Below are positions 23,567 through 33,467 of a stretch of DNA of 47,845 nucleotides, one piece after another (the stretch's first letter is position 1; the number at the start of each line of letters is the position of its first letter). This stretch comes from Mucilaginibacter polytrichastri (lineage in GTDB: Bacteria > Bacteroidota > Bacteroidia > Sphingobacteriales > Sphingobacteriaceae). The DNA lies in the NCBI RefSeq assembly GCF_001911425.1, contig NZ_MPPL01000001.1, positions 1,144,909-1,192,753 of the forward strand, in the 5' to 3' direction. The notes under the pieces are model-generated. The model saw only the letters and a list, made by a program, of their open reading frames with translations, ran no database searches and was not told where the DNA came from. Position numbers and translations under genes: made by a program.

Positions 23567-26500
23567 AGTTTGATAATTTTGAAGGTAGATAGCTTGGCAT
23601 CAAGTAAGAGGTTTACTGTATAAACACCGCTTTGCAGGCCCGATACATCCAGGCGTACTACGCCGGATTGGTTAGTGAATTTCTGGCTCAATACCTGTGC
23701 GCCGCTGGTAACATTAAAGATGCTGATGGTAGCCACTTTGCTGATACCCTCGCCCAGGTTTACATACAGCACATCCTGAAAAGGGTTGGGGTAGGGTGCT
23801 GTAATGCCCGAAAGATCAATGATCTGCTCAATGGTTCCCTGGCAAAGTTTATCTGTAGTAACCGATAACTTATTGCTGCCCCGGTTAAGCGGCAGGGTTA
23901 TCGAGTTGCTGCTGGTTTGGTACTCGGTTCCGTTTAGTTTTACCGTATAATTTTGGCCCCCCGTTAAATTAAGGCTTACGGTGTTTATGGTTTTGTTAAC
24001 TGTTGCATAAACAGCAAGGTCTTTAGGTTCGGTAATTACTATATCAGAACATTGCTGCACGCCCGGGATGTTGTCTGTACTCACACAAACATGGTAGGTA
24101 TTTGGGCTAAGGGTATCAATTGCAATCTTTGAACTGAAGTGATGGGTTTTAGTATAATTAGTTGCTGTAATCACCGCCGTATAGTTTAATACTGTAGCTG
24201 GCTCTATTGTTATAGATCCGTTTTTAGAACCTTTACAAGTTACACTGGTGCCCGATATTTTAAGGTTGGTTACAGGCGGTGTAACAGTAATGGTTCCGTT
24301 AATATAGGTAAAATCATAATTATTTGCATTTGCGCCGGATGGGATGAGATCATAAACTCCAACAGGGCTGCTTACCGATGCCCGTGTTGAAACAACCGGA
24401 TTAATTAACAAAACGGTTGTGTCTTCATTATTTACAAATCCTTTATAGGTGAATACAAAAGCAGGGTTAGGCTGCCCAACTCTGCGCGATAAATTATTTG
24501 CCGTAACAGTGAGTTGTGCTTTTTTAACGGTTACGGTTAATGTGGTATCGGCATTAAGGAAACTATCATTTGCAATTTGTGACAACTTGATAACCGAGAT
24601 GCCCGAACCTGCTATATGCAGTTTTCCGTTGACTATTGTAATTGCCTTGGGGTTAGAGCTGCTGTAGGTAATAGGCGTAACCGTATTGGTGCTGGTTGCT
24701 ACAAGTGTAATATCAGCATCGCCATAGGTTGGGGCCGATGGTGGGGTAGCTTTAATAACAGGTACTGTTTTAGTTGCAATATTGAGTGTTGCATTGCTTG
24801 TACCACTTACATTATAGGCTGTAATTGTATAATCTTTAGCTGCTATAGTTTTGGTTGGTGTACCACTTATAGCACCGTTGATATTAAGTGATAAACCATC
24901 TGGAAGCGCGGTATTAATAGCGTAACCGGACAGGGTAACTTTTCTGATCTTGTTCGATACCTTGTCTGCCACAATCAGGTTTCCCAAAGCATCTATGGTT
25001 ATACCCCAGGGATAGTTAAATGTTGCTGCCGATCCAATACCATCAAGGGCCCCTTTTTGGCTGCTGTTACCCGCAATAGTAGTTACTATACCACTTGGGG
25101 TTATTTTGCGGATGAGGTTACTGCCTTGGTCTGTTACATAAACATTACCGGCAATATCCACCGTTACATTTTGAGGGCCGCTAAAGCTGGCGGCTGTACC
25201 AATACCATCTGCTGTGCCTTTAGTGCCGCTACCGGCAAATGTAGTTACTACCCCGGCTGGTGTTATCTTGCGGATACAATAATTACCAAAATCGGCTACG
25301 TATAAATTGCTGGAAAGATCGACAGCGATACCCTGCGGTTTAAAAAAGCTGCTGTTGGTGCCTGTACCATTTACAAGTGCTTTTACGCCATTGCCTGCAA
25401 AGGTGCTTACCACACCTGCGGGTGTTATCTTTCTGACAATACTGCTGAGCTCCTCGGTTACAAACAAATTGCCGAACGCATCTGCAACCACTGCGGTTGG
25501 GTAAGTAAAGGTAGCCACGGTACCGGCACCGTTTGTGGTACCCTCATAACCCGTGCCTGCAAAAGTTGATACTGTACCATCTGATGTTATTTTTCTGATC
25601 ACTTGGTTATTCTGATCGGCCACATACAAGTTGCCCGCGCCATCAAATGTTACCCCTGTTGGATAGCTAAATCCGGCAGAAGTACCTTTTGCATTAACAT
25701 AGGTATTACCCCCGCCACCTGCAAAAGTAGTAACCACGCCGGCTGGTGTTACTTTTCTGATCTTACCATTCACTGCGTCGGCCACAAAAATGTTCCCGGC
25801 GGCATCAGTGGCTAAACCAGCCGGAAAGTTAAAGCTCGCTGCAGTGCCAGTGCCGTCCATAGCACTTTGTGCGCCTGTACCGGCTATGGTTGTTACCTGG
25901 CCATAATAGCCGGGCGCAACATCGCCGCCGCTATTAACGGGTAACAGGGGCGTAATAGCAGTACCGATACCATAATTTTGCGGCGTTTTATAACTGATAT
26001 TTGGAACAGCGGGAAGAGAAACCGTAGTAGCTATACTAACTTTAGCTGTGCCAACCCCACCCGTATTGGCAGCAATTATGGTATAACTGGCTGCCGGAGA
26101 TATAATTTTGGGAGTGCCTGTTATAGTGCCCATACCATCAAGTGTTAAGCCGGGGGGAAGCGTAGGGGAAATGCTGTATCCGGTTAAGGCAAGTTTCCTT
26201 ATTGCGGGTTTAGTTCCACCTTCTGCAATGAAAAGGTTTCCGGACGGGGTTGTCACTAAACCGAACGGATTGTTGAAGCCAGCCGATGCACCGATACCAT
26301 CAGCAGATGCTGCTGTGCTATTACCAGCAAGTGTAGTAACAACGCCCTGGGCCGTGATCATCCTTATAAGATTTTTGTCGGTAACATACAGGTTGCCTGT
26401 CGCATCGATCGTGATTGCCGTCGGCGAGGTAAAACTTGCGGCTACACTGGTTCCATCTGCAGTACCGCTTTGGCCGCTGCCGGAAAAGGTGGTTACTACA

Positions 26501-29004
26501 CCGGCAGGCGTTATTTTTCTGATCAGGTAATTTGATTGATCTGCAACAAATAAATTTCCACCGGCATCAATAGCTAAACCTATCGGTATATTGAAAGTAG
26601 CTACAGCTCCGGTACCATTTGCAGCGCCATGTGCGGTAGCATTACCGGCAAATGTGGTAACCACACCGGCTGATGTTACTTTTCTGATAGCATTATTATA
26701 GGTGTCTGTTACATATATATTACCGGCTGCATCTGTTACAATACTCCATGGAAATGTAAACTTGGCAGCTGTACCCTGTCCATCGGCATAACCGCCATTA
26801 ATGTCGCCTGCTAAAGTGCTCACCGTACCATCTGGTGTAATTTTTCTGATCTTGTGGCTATTGCCATCGGCCACAAACATATTACCAACGTTGTCAAAAG
26901 CTATACCGCCGGGCGTATTAAAAGTTGCTGTTGACAGTGTGCCGTTTAAAGACCCGGCTACACCTGTACCTGTAAAGGTAGTTACTACACCTGCCGGTGT
27001 TATTTTCCTGATCTTATTATTTAAGGCATCAGCTACATAGATATTGCCGGATGCGTCAGTGGCTAATCCCTGCGGATTATTAAAAGATGCAAATGAAGCC
27101 GTGCCATTGGAGCTGCCCGGAACTACCCCGCCAGCTACTGTAGTTGTTTGCGCATATAAACCGGCAGGTACCGCGCCGCCGCTGCTGGTTGCTGATAAAG
27201 CCGTTATTGATGTATTAACGGTGTATATGTTGGGCCCGCTATAACTGATGTTTGGTGCAGGGACTAGTTGCACAGCAATATTAATTGTAGCGGTACTAAC
27301 ACCGCTCGAGTTTGCCCCAGTAATTTTATAGGCTGTTTGGGGTGATAAGGCTGTAGGCGTACCGCTTATGGCACCTGTAGTGCTGAACGATAATCCATTA
27401 GGCAATAAAGGGCTGATGCCATAACCCGTTAAAGCAAGCTTCCGTATTTTAGAAAACCCATCTGCTATAATAAGGTTGCCATCGGCATCAACTGTAACTC
27501 CCCAGGGGGTGTTAAAACTTGCCGCAACTCCAACGCCATCTGCAGAACCTGAAGAAGCATTACCAGCTATGGTTGAAACCACGCCATCGGGCGTAATTTT
27601 GCGGATCAGTTTTAAATCGGTTACGTATAAATTACCACTTCCATCTATAGTAATGTTTGTGGGCGCTGCAAAACTGGCTGTAATACCTGCGCCATCGGCA
27701 GTGCCTGCTGCCCCGCTACCTGCAAAGGTTGTAACTACACCGGCAGGGGTTATTTTTCTGATGCGGAAATCACTAAGATCGGTAACGTATAAATTGCCTG
27801 CTTGGTCAACAGTAATGCCATGCGGGCTTTTAAAGCCCGCGCTAACACCTGTACCGTTTACAAATGCCGAAGTACCACTGCCTGCAATGGTAGTTACCAC
27901 GCCCGCCGGAGTTATTTTCTTTATCCGGTGATTGCCCTCATCTGTTATAAACAGGTTGCCAGTTGCATCAGTAACTATTGCAGATGGAGCGTACAGCCGC
28001 GCATTGGTACCGGTGCCATCCAAATCGCCGGGGGCAGTGCCTGCAAACGTGGTAATTACCCCTGCCGCTGTAATTTTTAAAATGGCGTTAAGATGCTGGT
28101 CTGCCACATATAGATTCCCAGCAGCATCTGCAGTAACGCCGGTGGGGTAATTAAGTGGTAGCTCCTTAGCAAAGGTGCTAACTACGCCGGAAGGTGTTAT
28201 TTTTCTGATGGCGGCATTATTGGCATCGGCCACATATATATTACCAGAAACATCTGTAGTTAAACCTGCCGGGTAATAAAAACTGGTAGCCGTACCTGTA
28301 CCGTTGGTAAGTGCCAGCGTGCCGTTGCCCGCAATGGTGGTAACATTGTTAATGTAATTGGAGGGTATTGCACCACCGCTATTAGCAGGCGATAACGGGG
28401 TAATGGCTTGCCCCAGATAATGAGTTAAGTTACTGTTTGAATATGTGATTGCCGGTGGAGAGGGTAATATTTTTGTTAAAACTGCAGATGCATACCAAGA
28501 CTCTGTACCGCCCAGCTGATCGTTGACCCCATTGCTAAGATTAGACCGCGATATTAACAATGAGCCTGAATTTTGGGGAGATGTTTGCGAGAATTCAGAT
28601 TCATTACCAATTCGTAAGTTGTTTGCGTTTCCACTGTTTGCATGAAAACTTATAAATCGCAAACTGGAATTATCTAAATTGCTTTTTTGAAATTCTATAA
28701 AAAAAGTACTGAAAGTAGTTAGTGCAGCTCCACTCGAAAAAGTAATCCTGTCTGCTGCCGACCTTTTAAAAGAAGCTGCCCCATTAATGAGTATCTGATA
28801 GTCGGCCGCTCTTTGTACCGTTACACCGGGTTCAATAGTCAAGGTGTAAGCAGCGGGTACGCCAACTGTACCGTCAAGTATATACAGACTATTAGCCTTT
28901 GTCCAGGTGGTATTACTTGAAATATTGCCCGTAACGTGGGTTTCTGAAAAACTTTTTGTGAGTGAAATTAAGAGAATAATAAACAGAAGTACGTGTTTTC
29001 GCAT
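23563..29004 (-). CDS. Giant T9SS-exported protein with 18 NHL repeats nested in Ig domains
   Basis: An 1813-residue secreted protein. In order: signal peptide (MRKHVLLFIILLISLTKSFS); a beta-helix-like N-terminal domain (about 20-180, with TLTIEPGVTVQRA); and three modules (about 219-525, 620-938 and 1035-1356). Each module holds six NHL repeats of the form P-G-(I/V)-x2-D-x2-G-N-(L/I)-(Y/F)-V-(A/T)-D...IRKITPxGVVTT. Each module is flanked by the two halves of one He_PIG-type Ig domain (SGGAIP before; GYGISPLLPNGLSF after). Then come a Big-like domain, an MBG_2 domain (about 1495-1575), a region with conserved CKGSKNGSI, and a T9SS type A sorting domain over the last 75 or so residues (YPNPFQDVLYVNL...SGVYTVNLL). 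The ATG at 29004 is chosen over TTG 29010. NHL propellers usually bind proteins, glycans or ligands. The target here is unknown. Confidence 0.9.
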   Translation of the reverse strand: MRKHVLLFIILLISLTKSFSETHVTGNISSNTTWTKANSLYILDGTVGVPAAYTLTIEPGVTVQRAADYQILINGAASFKRSAADRITFSSGAALTTFSTFFIEFQKSNLDNSSLRFISFHANSGNANNLRIGNESEFSQTSPQNSGSLLISRSNLSNGVNDQLGGTESWYASAVLTKILPSPPAITYSNSNLTHYLGQAITPLSPANSGGAIPSNYINNVTTIAGNGTLALTNGTGTATSFYYPAGLTTDVSGNIYVADANNAAIRKITPSGVVSTFAKELPLNYPTGVTADAAGNLYVADQHLNAILKITAAGVITTFAGTAPGDLDGTGTNARLYAPSAIVTDATGNLFITDEGNHRIKKITPAGVVTTIAGSGTSAFVNGTGVSAGFKSPHGITVDQAGNLYVTDLSDFRIRKITPAGVVTTFAGSGAAGTADGAGITASFAAPTNITIDGSGNLYVTDLKLIRKITPDGVVSTIAGNASSGSADGVGVAASFNTPWGVTVDADGNLIIADGFSKIRKLALTGYGISPLLPNGLSFSTTGAISGTPTALSPQTAYKITGANSSGVSTATINIAVQLVPAPNISYSGPNIYTVNTSITALSATSSGGAVPAGLYAQTTTVAGGVVPGSSNGTASFASFNNPQGLATDASGNIYVADALNNKIRKITPAGVVTTFTGTGVAGSLNGTLSTATFNTPGGIAFDNVGNMFVADGNSHKIRKITPDGTVSTLAGDINGGYADGQGTAAKFTFPWSIVTDAAGNIYVTDTYNNAIRKVTSAGVVTTFAGNATAHGAANGTGAVATFNIPIGLAIDAGGNLFVADQSNYLIRKITPAGVVTTFSGSGQSGTADGTSVAASFTSPTAITIDATGNLYVTDKNLIRMITAQGVVTTLAGNSTAASADGIGASAGFNNPFGLVTTPSGNLFIAEGGTKPAIRKLALTGYSISPTLPPGLTLDGMGTITGTPKIISPAASYTIIAANTGGVGTAKVSIATTVSLPAVPNISYKTPQNYGIGTAITPLLPVNSGGDVAPGYYGQVTTIAGTGAQSAMDGTGTAASFNFPAGLATDAAGNIFVADAVNGKIRKVTPAGVVTTFAGGGGNTYVNAKGTSAGFSYPTGVTFDGAGNLYVADQNNQVIRKITSDGTVSTFAGTGYEGTTNGAGTVATFTYPTAVVADAFGNLFVTEELSSIVRKITPAGVVSTFAGNGVKALVNGTGTNSSFFKPQGIAVDLSSNLYVADFGNYCIRKITPAGVVTTFAGSGTKGTADGIGTAASFSGPQNVTVDIAGNVYVTDQGSNLIRKITPSGIVTTIAGNSSQKGALDGIGSAATFNYPWGITIDALGNLIVADKVSNKIRKVTLSGYAINTALPDGLSLNINGAISGTPTKTIAAKDYTITAYNVSGTSNATLNIATKTVPVIKATPPSAPTYGDADITLVATSTNTVTPITYSSSNPKAITIVNGKLHIAGSGISVIKLSQIANDSFLNADTTLTVTVKKAQLTVTANNLSRRVGQPNPAFVFTYKGFVNNEDTTVLLINPVVSTRASVSSPVGVYDLIPSGANANNYDFTYINGTITVTPPVTNLKISGTSVTCKGSKNGSITIEPATVLNYTAVITATNYTKTHHFSSKIAIDTLSPNTYHVCVSTDNIPGVQQCSDIVITEPKDLAVYATVNKTINTVSLNLTGGQNYTVKLNGTEYQTSSNSITLPLNRGSNKLSVTTDKLCQGTIEQIIDLSGITAPYPNPFQDVLYVNLGEGISKVATISIFNVTSGAQVLSQKFTNQSGVVRLDVSGLQSGVYTVNLLLDAKLSTFKIIKL

Positions 29005-29310
29005 GTGCAATTAGGGTTAGGGGGCTGTGAAAACTGATAAGGGGTGCAGCTTTGACGAATCAATAGTGAATAACAAAGAATTTTATAGGTTTAAACAGGC
29101 TGAATCAGCTTTAAACTATGTACACATAGTTTACTTTATTGGCGTTTGGAGATCGTTTCACGAATTTATTGTGATAAGTAAAGTTTGTATTGCAAAATAA
29201 ATAAATTATTGTGTACTGCCAAGTATGTTTATGTTAATTAATTGCAACACAGGCAACGCTTTAGGTGTTTGGTGCGTACCCTATTTATAACCCGGATATT
29301 GAAGCAGTCA
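29005..29310. other. Divergent regulatory region, gene-free
   Basis: This 306-bp AT-rich stretch separates the minus-strand NHL-protein gene from the plus-strand polysaccharide cluster and must hold promoters for both. The 22-bp palindrome at 29112-29133 is its clearest feature. I see no well-spaced consensus promoter; TATGTTTA at 29224-29231 is one base off the -7 box. Confidence 0.55.
29112..29133. promoter_or_regulatory. Perfect palindrome between divergent operons
   Basis: Arms TAAACTATGT (29112-29121) and ACATAGTTTA (29124-29133) are exact inverted repeats with a 2-bp spacer. Size and symmetry fit a dimeric regulator site shared by the NHL-protein operon and the polysaccharide cluster. 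No regulator gene lies next to it. Confidence 0.5.
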
Positions 29311-30723
29311 GTGAAATCTAACCATCTAAAAAATCTTTCTGCCAATACTATTCAGTTAGTTATTAACCAGGTATTCGGGCTGGTTATATTCTATATTCTA
29401 TCGGCCAGGTTGGATAAAGCCAGCTTTGGACAATTCAATTGGGTGCTGGCCGTACTGCTTACCGCATTTAATATCCTGGCCTGCGGCATAGATCAATTGG
29501 TGATTAAAAAGGTAGCCCGGGGTGATGATGCCGCTAACGTAACCTCGCTGTTTATAACCCATGTACTACTGTCAGGATTATTGTTTTACACCTGTTTAGG
29601 GTTTGTATGGTGGCTGGCACCGCACAACGGGCCAGTGCTGCAGTTGTTAATGCTGATTGGCGCAGGTAAACTGGCGCTTTATTTTTCTACGCCGTTTAAG
29701 CAGCTGGCATCGGGTAAAGAGCGGTTTGGTTTATTGGCTAAAATGGCTGTGGTATCTAATATAGTACGTGGTATAGCACTCTTGTTACTTGCCCTGTTTC
29801 AGCATATATCATTAAGTATAACGGCTATTGTTTTTTTAGCAGGAGATAGCCTGGAATTTGTGGTTACGCTTTTTCTGTTCTATCGCTATTTGCGGCTACC
29901 GGTTGTTATCAAATTAATTCCTAAAGCTTATTTAAAATTACTGAAGGAAGCCTTACCGCAGATAGGGGTGGTATTATTTACATCGGCCCTGGCCCGGTTC
30001 GACTGGATCTTTATCGGCCTGTACCTGTCTGCCGTTAAGCTGGCCGAGTATAGTTTTGCTTACAAAGCCTTCGAAATTTCTACCCTGCCGCTGCTGGCAA
30101 TAGCCCCGTTACTGCTGCCCCGGTTTGTAAATTTAATTAAAGAAAGGGGCATATTCCCACCGGGGTTGTTTCAGTTATTAAGGATAGAACTGGCAGGGGC
30201 TGCTTTCATTGGCTTAATGCTGTATTTGTGCTGGTCGCCATTGGTAGACTGGCTTACCGGGGACAAATACGGCACTGTTAACTCGGCTATAATTTTGGTA
30301 TTAGCTGCGGGCATGCCTTTAATGTACTTTAACAATTTTTTGTGGAGCATTGGCTTTGCGCAGGGGAAAATGCGGCTCATATTTAAGGTATTCGCGGTTA
30401 CTTTTGTAGTGAATATTATAGGGGATGTAATGCTGATTCCCTTAATTGGTAATATAGGTGCAGCTATCGCTTACCTGGCTGCCATGCTTGCACAGGCGGT
30501 TTTATATAGTTTAAGTATTGAAAAGCAGCTGGCCCGTCGCGCGGGGATAGATCTGCTTATCTGCATGGTATGCTCCCTGGTGAGCGGACTGATTACTTTA
30601 TATATTTTCACTAATATATGGGCGGTTGTATTTTTTGCTGCCGCTATGTATGCGTTGCTGGCCTTGCTTACCGGGCAAATTAACCTCAAGAAACTAACTG
30701 CCATAAAATTAGCCATTGGGTAA
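29311..30723 (+). CDS. Polysaccharide flippase (Wzx-like, MOP superfamily)
   Basis: About 470 residues with some 12-14 hydrophobic helices. The opening (HLKNLSANTIQLVINQVFGL) and the stretch SARLDKASFGQFNWVLAV are typical of oligosaccharide flippases, which move lipid-linked repeat units across the inner membrane. The start is uncertain. GTG 29311 matches where homologous sequence appears to begin, but TTG 29299 and TTG 29242 are in frame and upstream. It is the first gene of the polysaccharide cluster. Confidence 0.88.
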   Translation: MKSNHLKNLSANTIQLVINQVFGLVIFYILSARLDKASFGQFNWVLAVLLTAFNILACGIDQLVIKKVARGDDAANVTSLFITHVLLSGLLFYTCLGFVWWLAPHNGPVLQLLMLIGAGKLALYFSTPFKQLASGKERFGLLAKMAVVSNIVRGIALLLLALFQHISLSITAIVFLAGDSLEFVVTLFLFYRYLRLPVVIKLIPKAYLKLLKEALPQIGVVLFTSALARFDWIFIGLYLSAVKLAEYSFAYKAFEISTLPLLAIAPLLLPRFVNLIKERGIFPPGLFQLLRIELAGAAFIGLMLYLCWSPLVDWLTGDKYGTVNSAIILVLAAGMPLMYFNNFLWSIGFAQGKMRLIFKVFAVTFVVNIIGDVMLIPLIGNIGAAIAYLAAMLAQAVLYSLSIEKQLARRAGIDLLICMVCSLVSGLITLYIFTNIWAVVFFAAAMYALLALLTGQINLKKLTAIKLAIG

Positions 30724-30828
30724 TAAATTTTTGTTGATGCTTGCTGTCAGGCAACCTATTGTGTTACGCAGGCGTAATTCTATTAACAACTATGCGGGGT
30801 TTAAAATAAGCCGGATGAGTGTTAATTA

Positions 30829-32475
30829 ATGGGTGAATTAGTTTTAGTTAAAATGAGAGCATTAGTAAAAGGAATTAACTGGCCGTGGCTGGTATTCCTT
30901 TTGCTTTTTTTAAATGTAAAGCTGGTTGTAAAACTGTTTGCCCTGGTGCTGATCTACTTTATACGGCCCGATTTTAAGTTTGGGTTTAAGCTTAAAAATT
31001 CGCGGTTGCCGTTGTTTTACCCCGGTATTATAATTATTGCCGTCATAAATTGGGTTATATTTCGATACTTCTTTTCGGCCCATTATAACATAGCCTTTTT
31101 TACCGGGTTAATATTTTGGCTAATCTGTATCCTGGCCATCCACCAGGTTAAGTTATTTGCAGATACCACCGCGCCTTTAATATTACATCGTACCATTACG
31201 GCGTTTTTTATCATTAATGCCCTTGTGTCTTTTGGTAATATTTTGTTGATCATTTTAAAGATCGGGGAAATTAACCCCTATACCTATCAGGGTAACTTTC
31301 AACAATATTTCCTCAATACCGGCGATTATATTAAGGGGATCACCTTTGATGTATCTATTACCAATGCCGTAATAGCAGCATCGGGGGTAATTTATTTCCT
31401 GTTCAGGCAAAATTTTAAAATGCTGTTAATCTGTATGCTGGTACTGTTACTGGCAGCCAGCAATACCATTAACTTAATGCTGTTCGGCGTGCTGATACTG
31501 GCTTTTATAATAAAAAGCACAAAGGTACAGAAGAGTATGATGGTAGTTTGCCTTTTAATGCTGATAATCTTTATGGTCAAAATATCACCACAAAATATGT
31601 ACTACATCGATAAGATGTATAACAAAATGGTGTTCAACAAAAATGTGTCTTTTGACCCTGTACCGGTTAAAGAAGTGCGGATTACCAATATGCCCGATTC
31701 CATACTTACGCCATTGCAAAGGCAACAAAAAATAGCGCAGTTTTACCTTGATACACTGAGCATTAAACTGGAGGCGGAATATCGGGCCAGGCATATAAAT
31801 AGGCCTCAGCCATTAGGTTTAATTAAATACGAGCTACCAAAAGACAGTATCCACACAGCGAAATTTCAGCCCCGGTCTGACACTGATGCCACACAGCAAA
31901 GGCTGATCGCTTTTATAGCACAACACCCGCAAAGCCTGCATTTGGCTACTCAACCTCAAACCACAAAGCGTATTGTGCCCGGTAAGGTAATTAGCTTTAA
32001 GCAGACGGTGCATTTCCTGGCAGCAAATCCACGGAAAATTTTAACCGGCGACGGGATGGGTAATTTCTCATCCAAGCTGGCTTTCAAGGCTACAGATTTG
32101 GGCATGGCGGGTGGGTACCCGGCCAGGTATACGTTTATCAGCCACGATTTTTTATCGAACCACCTCGATGTATACCTCAATTTTTTTAGCAGGCGTACGG
32201 GGATGCACTCCATTATCAATAGTCCAGATTCTGTTTACGACCAGTTACTGGGCGAATATGGTATTGCCGGGCTTGTGTTATTTGCCTTATGTTACGTGGG
32301 CTATTTCTTAAAGCAATACCGGTACCTCAGCTATGGTTTGCCACTTTTGCTTTTTATAGGCTGCGTGTTTTTTACAGATTACTGGTTCGAGCAATTATCT
32401 ATAGTAGTACTGGCCGAACTGCTTTTATTGGCCGATATCCGCGAGAACCAGTCGCTTAAACCACAGGCCATATGA
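30829..32475 (+). CDS. Polysaccharide polymerase/ligase-like membrane protein
   Basis: A 548-residue protein with many helices in the first 260 residues and one very large extracytoplasmic loop (about 255-480) before the last helices. This layout resembles Wzy polymerases and O-antigen ligases. The loop holds KILTGDGMGNFSSKLAF and DSVYDQLLGEYGIAGLVLF, the latter similar to the conserved N/HxxxxxLxExGxxG region of the family. The loop is unusually long. Placement after the flippase and a 4-base ATGA overlap with the next gene fit a polymerase role. ATG 30853 is an alternative start. Confidence 0.72.
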   Translation: MGELVLVKMRALVKGINWPWLVFLLLFLNVKLVVKLFALVLIYFIRPDFKFGFKLKNSRLPLFYPGIIIIAVINWVIFRYFFSAHYNIAFFTGLIFWLICILAIHQVKLFADTTAPLILHRTITAFFIINALVSFGNILLIILKIGEINPYTYQGNFQQYFLNTGDYIKGITFDVSITNAVIAASGVIYFLFRQNFKMLLICMLVLLLAASNTINLMLFGVLILAFIIKSTKVQKSMMVVCLLMLIIFMVKISPQNMYYIDKMYNKMVFNKNVSFDPVPVKEVRITNMPDSILTPLQRQQKIAQFYLDTLSIKLEAEYRARHINRPQPLGLIKYELPKDSIHTAKFQPRSDTDATQQRLIAFIAQHPQSLHLATQPQTTKRIVPGKVISFKQTVHFLAANPRKILTGDGMGNFSSKLAFKATDLGMAGGYPARYTFISHDFLSNHLDVYLNFFSRRTGMHSIINSPDSVYDQLLGEYGIAGLVLFALCYVGYFLKQYRYLSYGLPLLLFIGCVFFTDYWFEQLSIVVLAELLLLADIRENQSLKPQAI

Positions 32476-33467
32476 GTAGCAACCCACATATCACCGTGCT
32501 GATGCCTGCTTATAATGCCGGGTTATACATTGCCGAGGCTATTGAATCTGTACTGCAGCAAACCTTTACCAATTTCGAACTCCTGATTATTAATGATGGT
32601 TCGACTGATGATACAGCTGCAATTGTGGCATCTTTTAATGATGACCGCATTGTACTGATTAATCAGCCAAATGAGGGCGTAGCCGGGGCGTTAAACACGG
32701 GCCTGCGCCTGGCAAATGCACCTTATATAGCCCGTTTTGATGCTGATGATATTTGCTATCCAAACCGCCTGGCTGTGCAGTACGGGTTTATGCTTACCCA
32801 TCCTGAGTACCACATTATCGGTTCGGCGACAGATTATGTGGATAAGGATGGTAACCATATTTTTAATTTCGAAGCCCCAATTTTGCCACATAAGGGTATC
32901 GATAGTATAAGTTATAAGATATGCCCGTTTATTCATTCAAGTGTGTTTTACCGCAAGGATAGCATCACAGAACAGGGCGGCTATAATATTTATGCGCATA
33001 CTTTTGAAGACCATTTACTGTGGCTTAAAGTGCTTAAGCATTACAAAGGTTACAACCTGCCCCAAAGCCTGATTAAGGTAAGGTTGAACCCGGAATCTGT
33101 AACCATAGACGAAAAATGGTGCGACCCCAGATTTTTGGAAATTAAGTTTGATGCCCTACAAAGCGGATCTATCAGCGCTGATGAATACCGCGAACTGATG
33201 AAGATTCGCAGTCAACAATTGAGTAACAATATTAACCATGAAGCCTACTATGGCCTGCTGGCTAAAAAGTTTTTGTGGAATAATCACAATCCGCAAAAAG
33301 CGCGTTCCAATATTTATAAGCTGCTATCCATTAACAGGCTCCATTTTAAAAGTTACATGCTTTTGCTGATGACCTTGTTGCCCGGCCGTTTCATTAACCT
33401 TATCTACCATAAGGCCAAAGCCACAACCTTACACCGCGAACAAGGAGGCGCAGAAAATGCACGATAA
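32472..33467 (+). CDS. Family 2 glycosyltransferase
   Basis: A 331-residue inverting GT-A enzyme. It starts with ITVLMPAYNAGLYIAEAIES and carries LLIINDGSTDDT for nucleotide binding and ARFDADDI with the metal-binding DxD near residue 93. The C-terminal third is helical. It probably adds a sugar from a nucleotide donor to the growing repeat unit. It overlaps the previous gene by four bases and the next by eleven. Confidence 0.93.
   Translation: MSSNPHITVLMPAYNAGLYIAEAIESVLQQTFTNFELLIINDGSTDDTAAIVASFNDDRIVLINQPNEGVAGALNTGLRLANAPYIARFDADDICYPNRLAVQYGFMLTHPEYHIIGSATDYVDKDGNHIFNFEAPILPHKGIDSISYKICPFIHSSVFYRKDSITEQGGYNIYAHTFEDHLLWLKVLKHYKGYNLPQSLIKVRLNPESVTIDEKWCDPRFLEIKFDALQSGSISADEYRELMKIRSQQLSNNINHEAYYGLLAKKFLWNNHNPQKARSNIYKLLSINRLHFKSYMLLLMTLLPGRFINLIYHKAKATTLHREQGGAENAR

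Noticed and set aside
26108..28150. Several long plus-strand open frames opposite the NHL-protein gene
   Set aside because: They are antisense mirrors of the NHL repeats (recurrent VVTTPAGVIF-type peptides), caused by codon bias in repeated sequence.
29011..29023. Telomere-like TTAGGGTTAGGGGG, with CCCTAACCCTAACCCC also at 44340-44355
   Set aside because: Only two copies of the hexamer each. The second is coding sequence for ALTLTP. No terminal or hairpin structure is present, so coincidence is likely.
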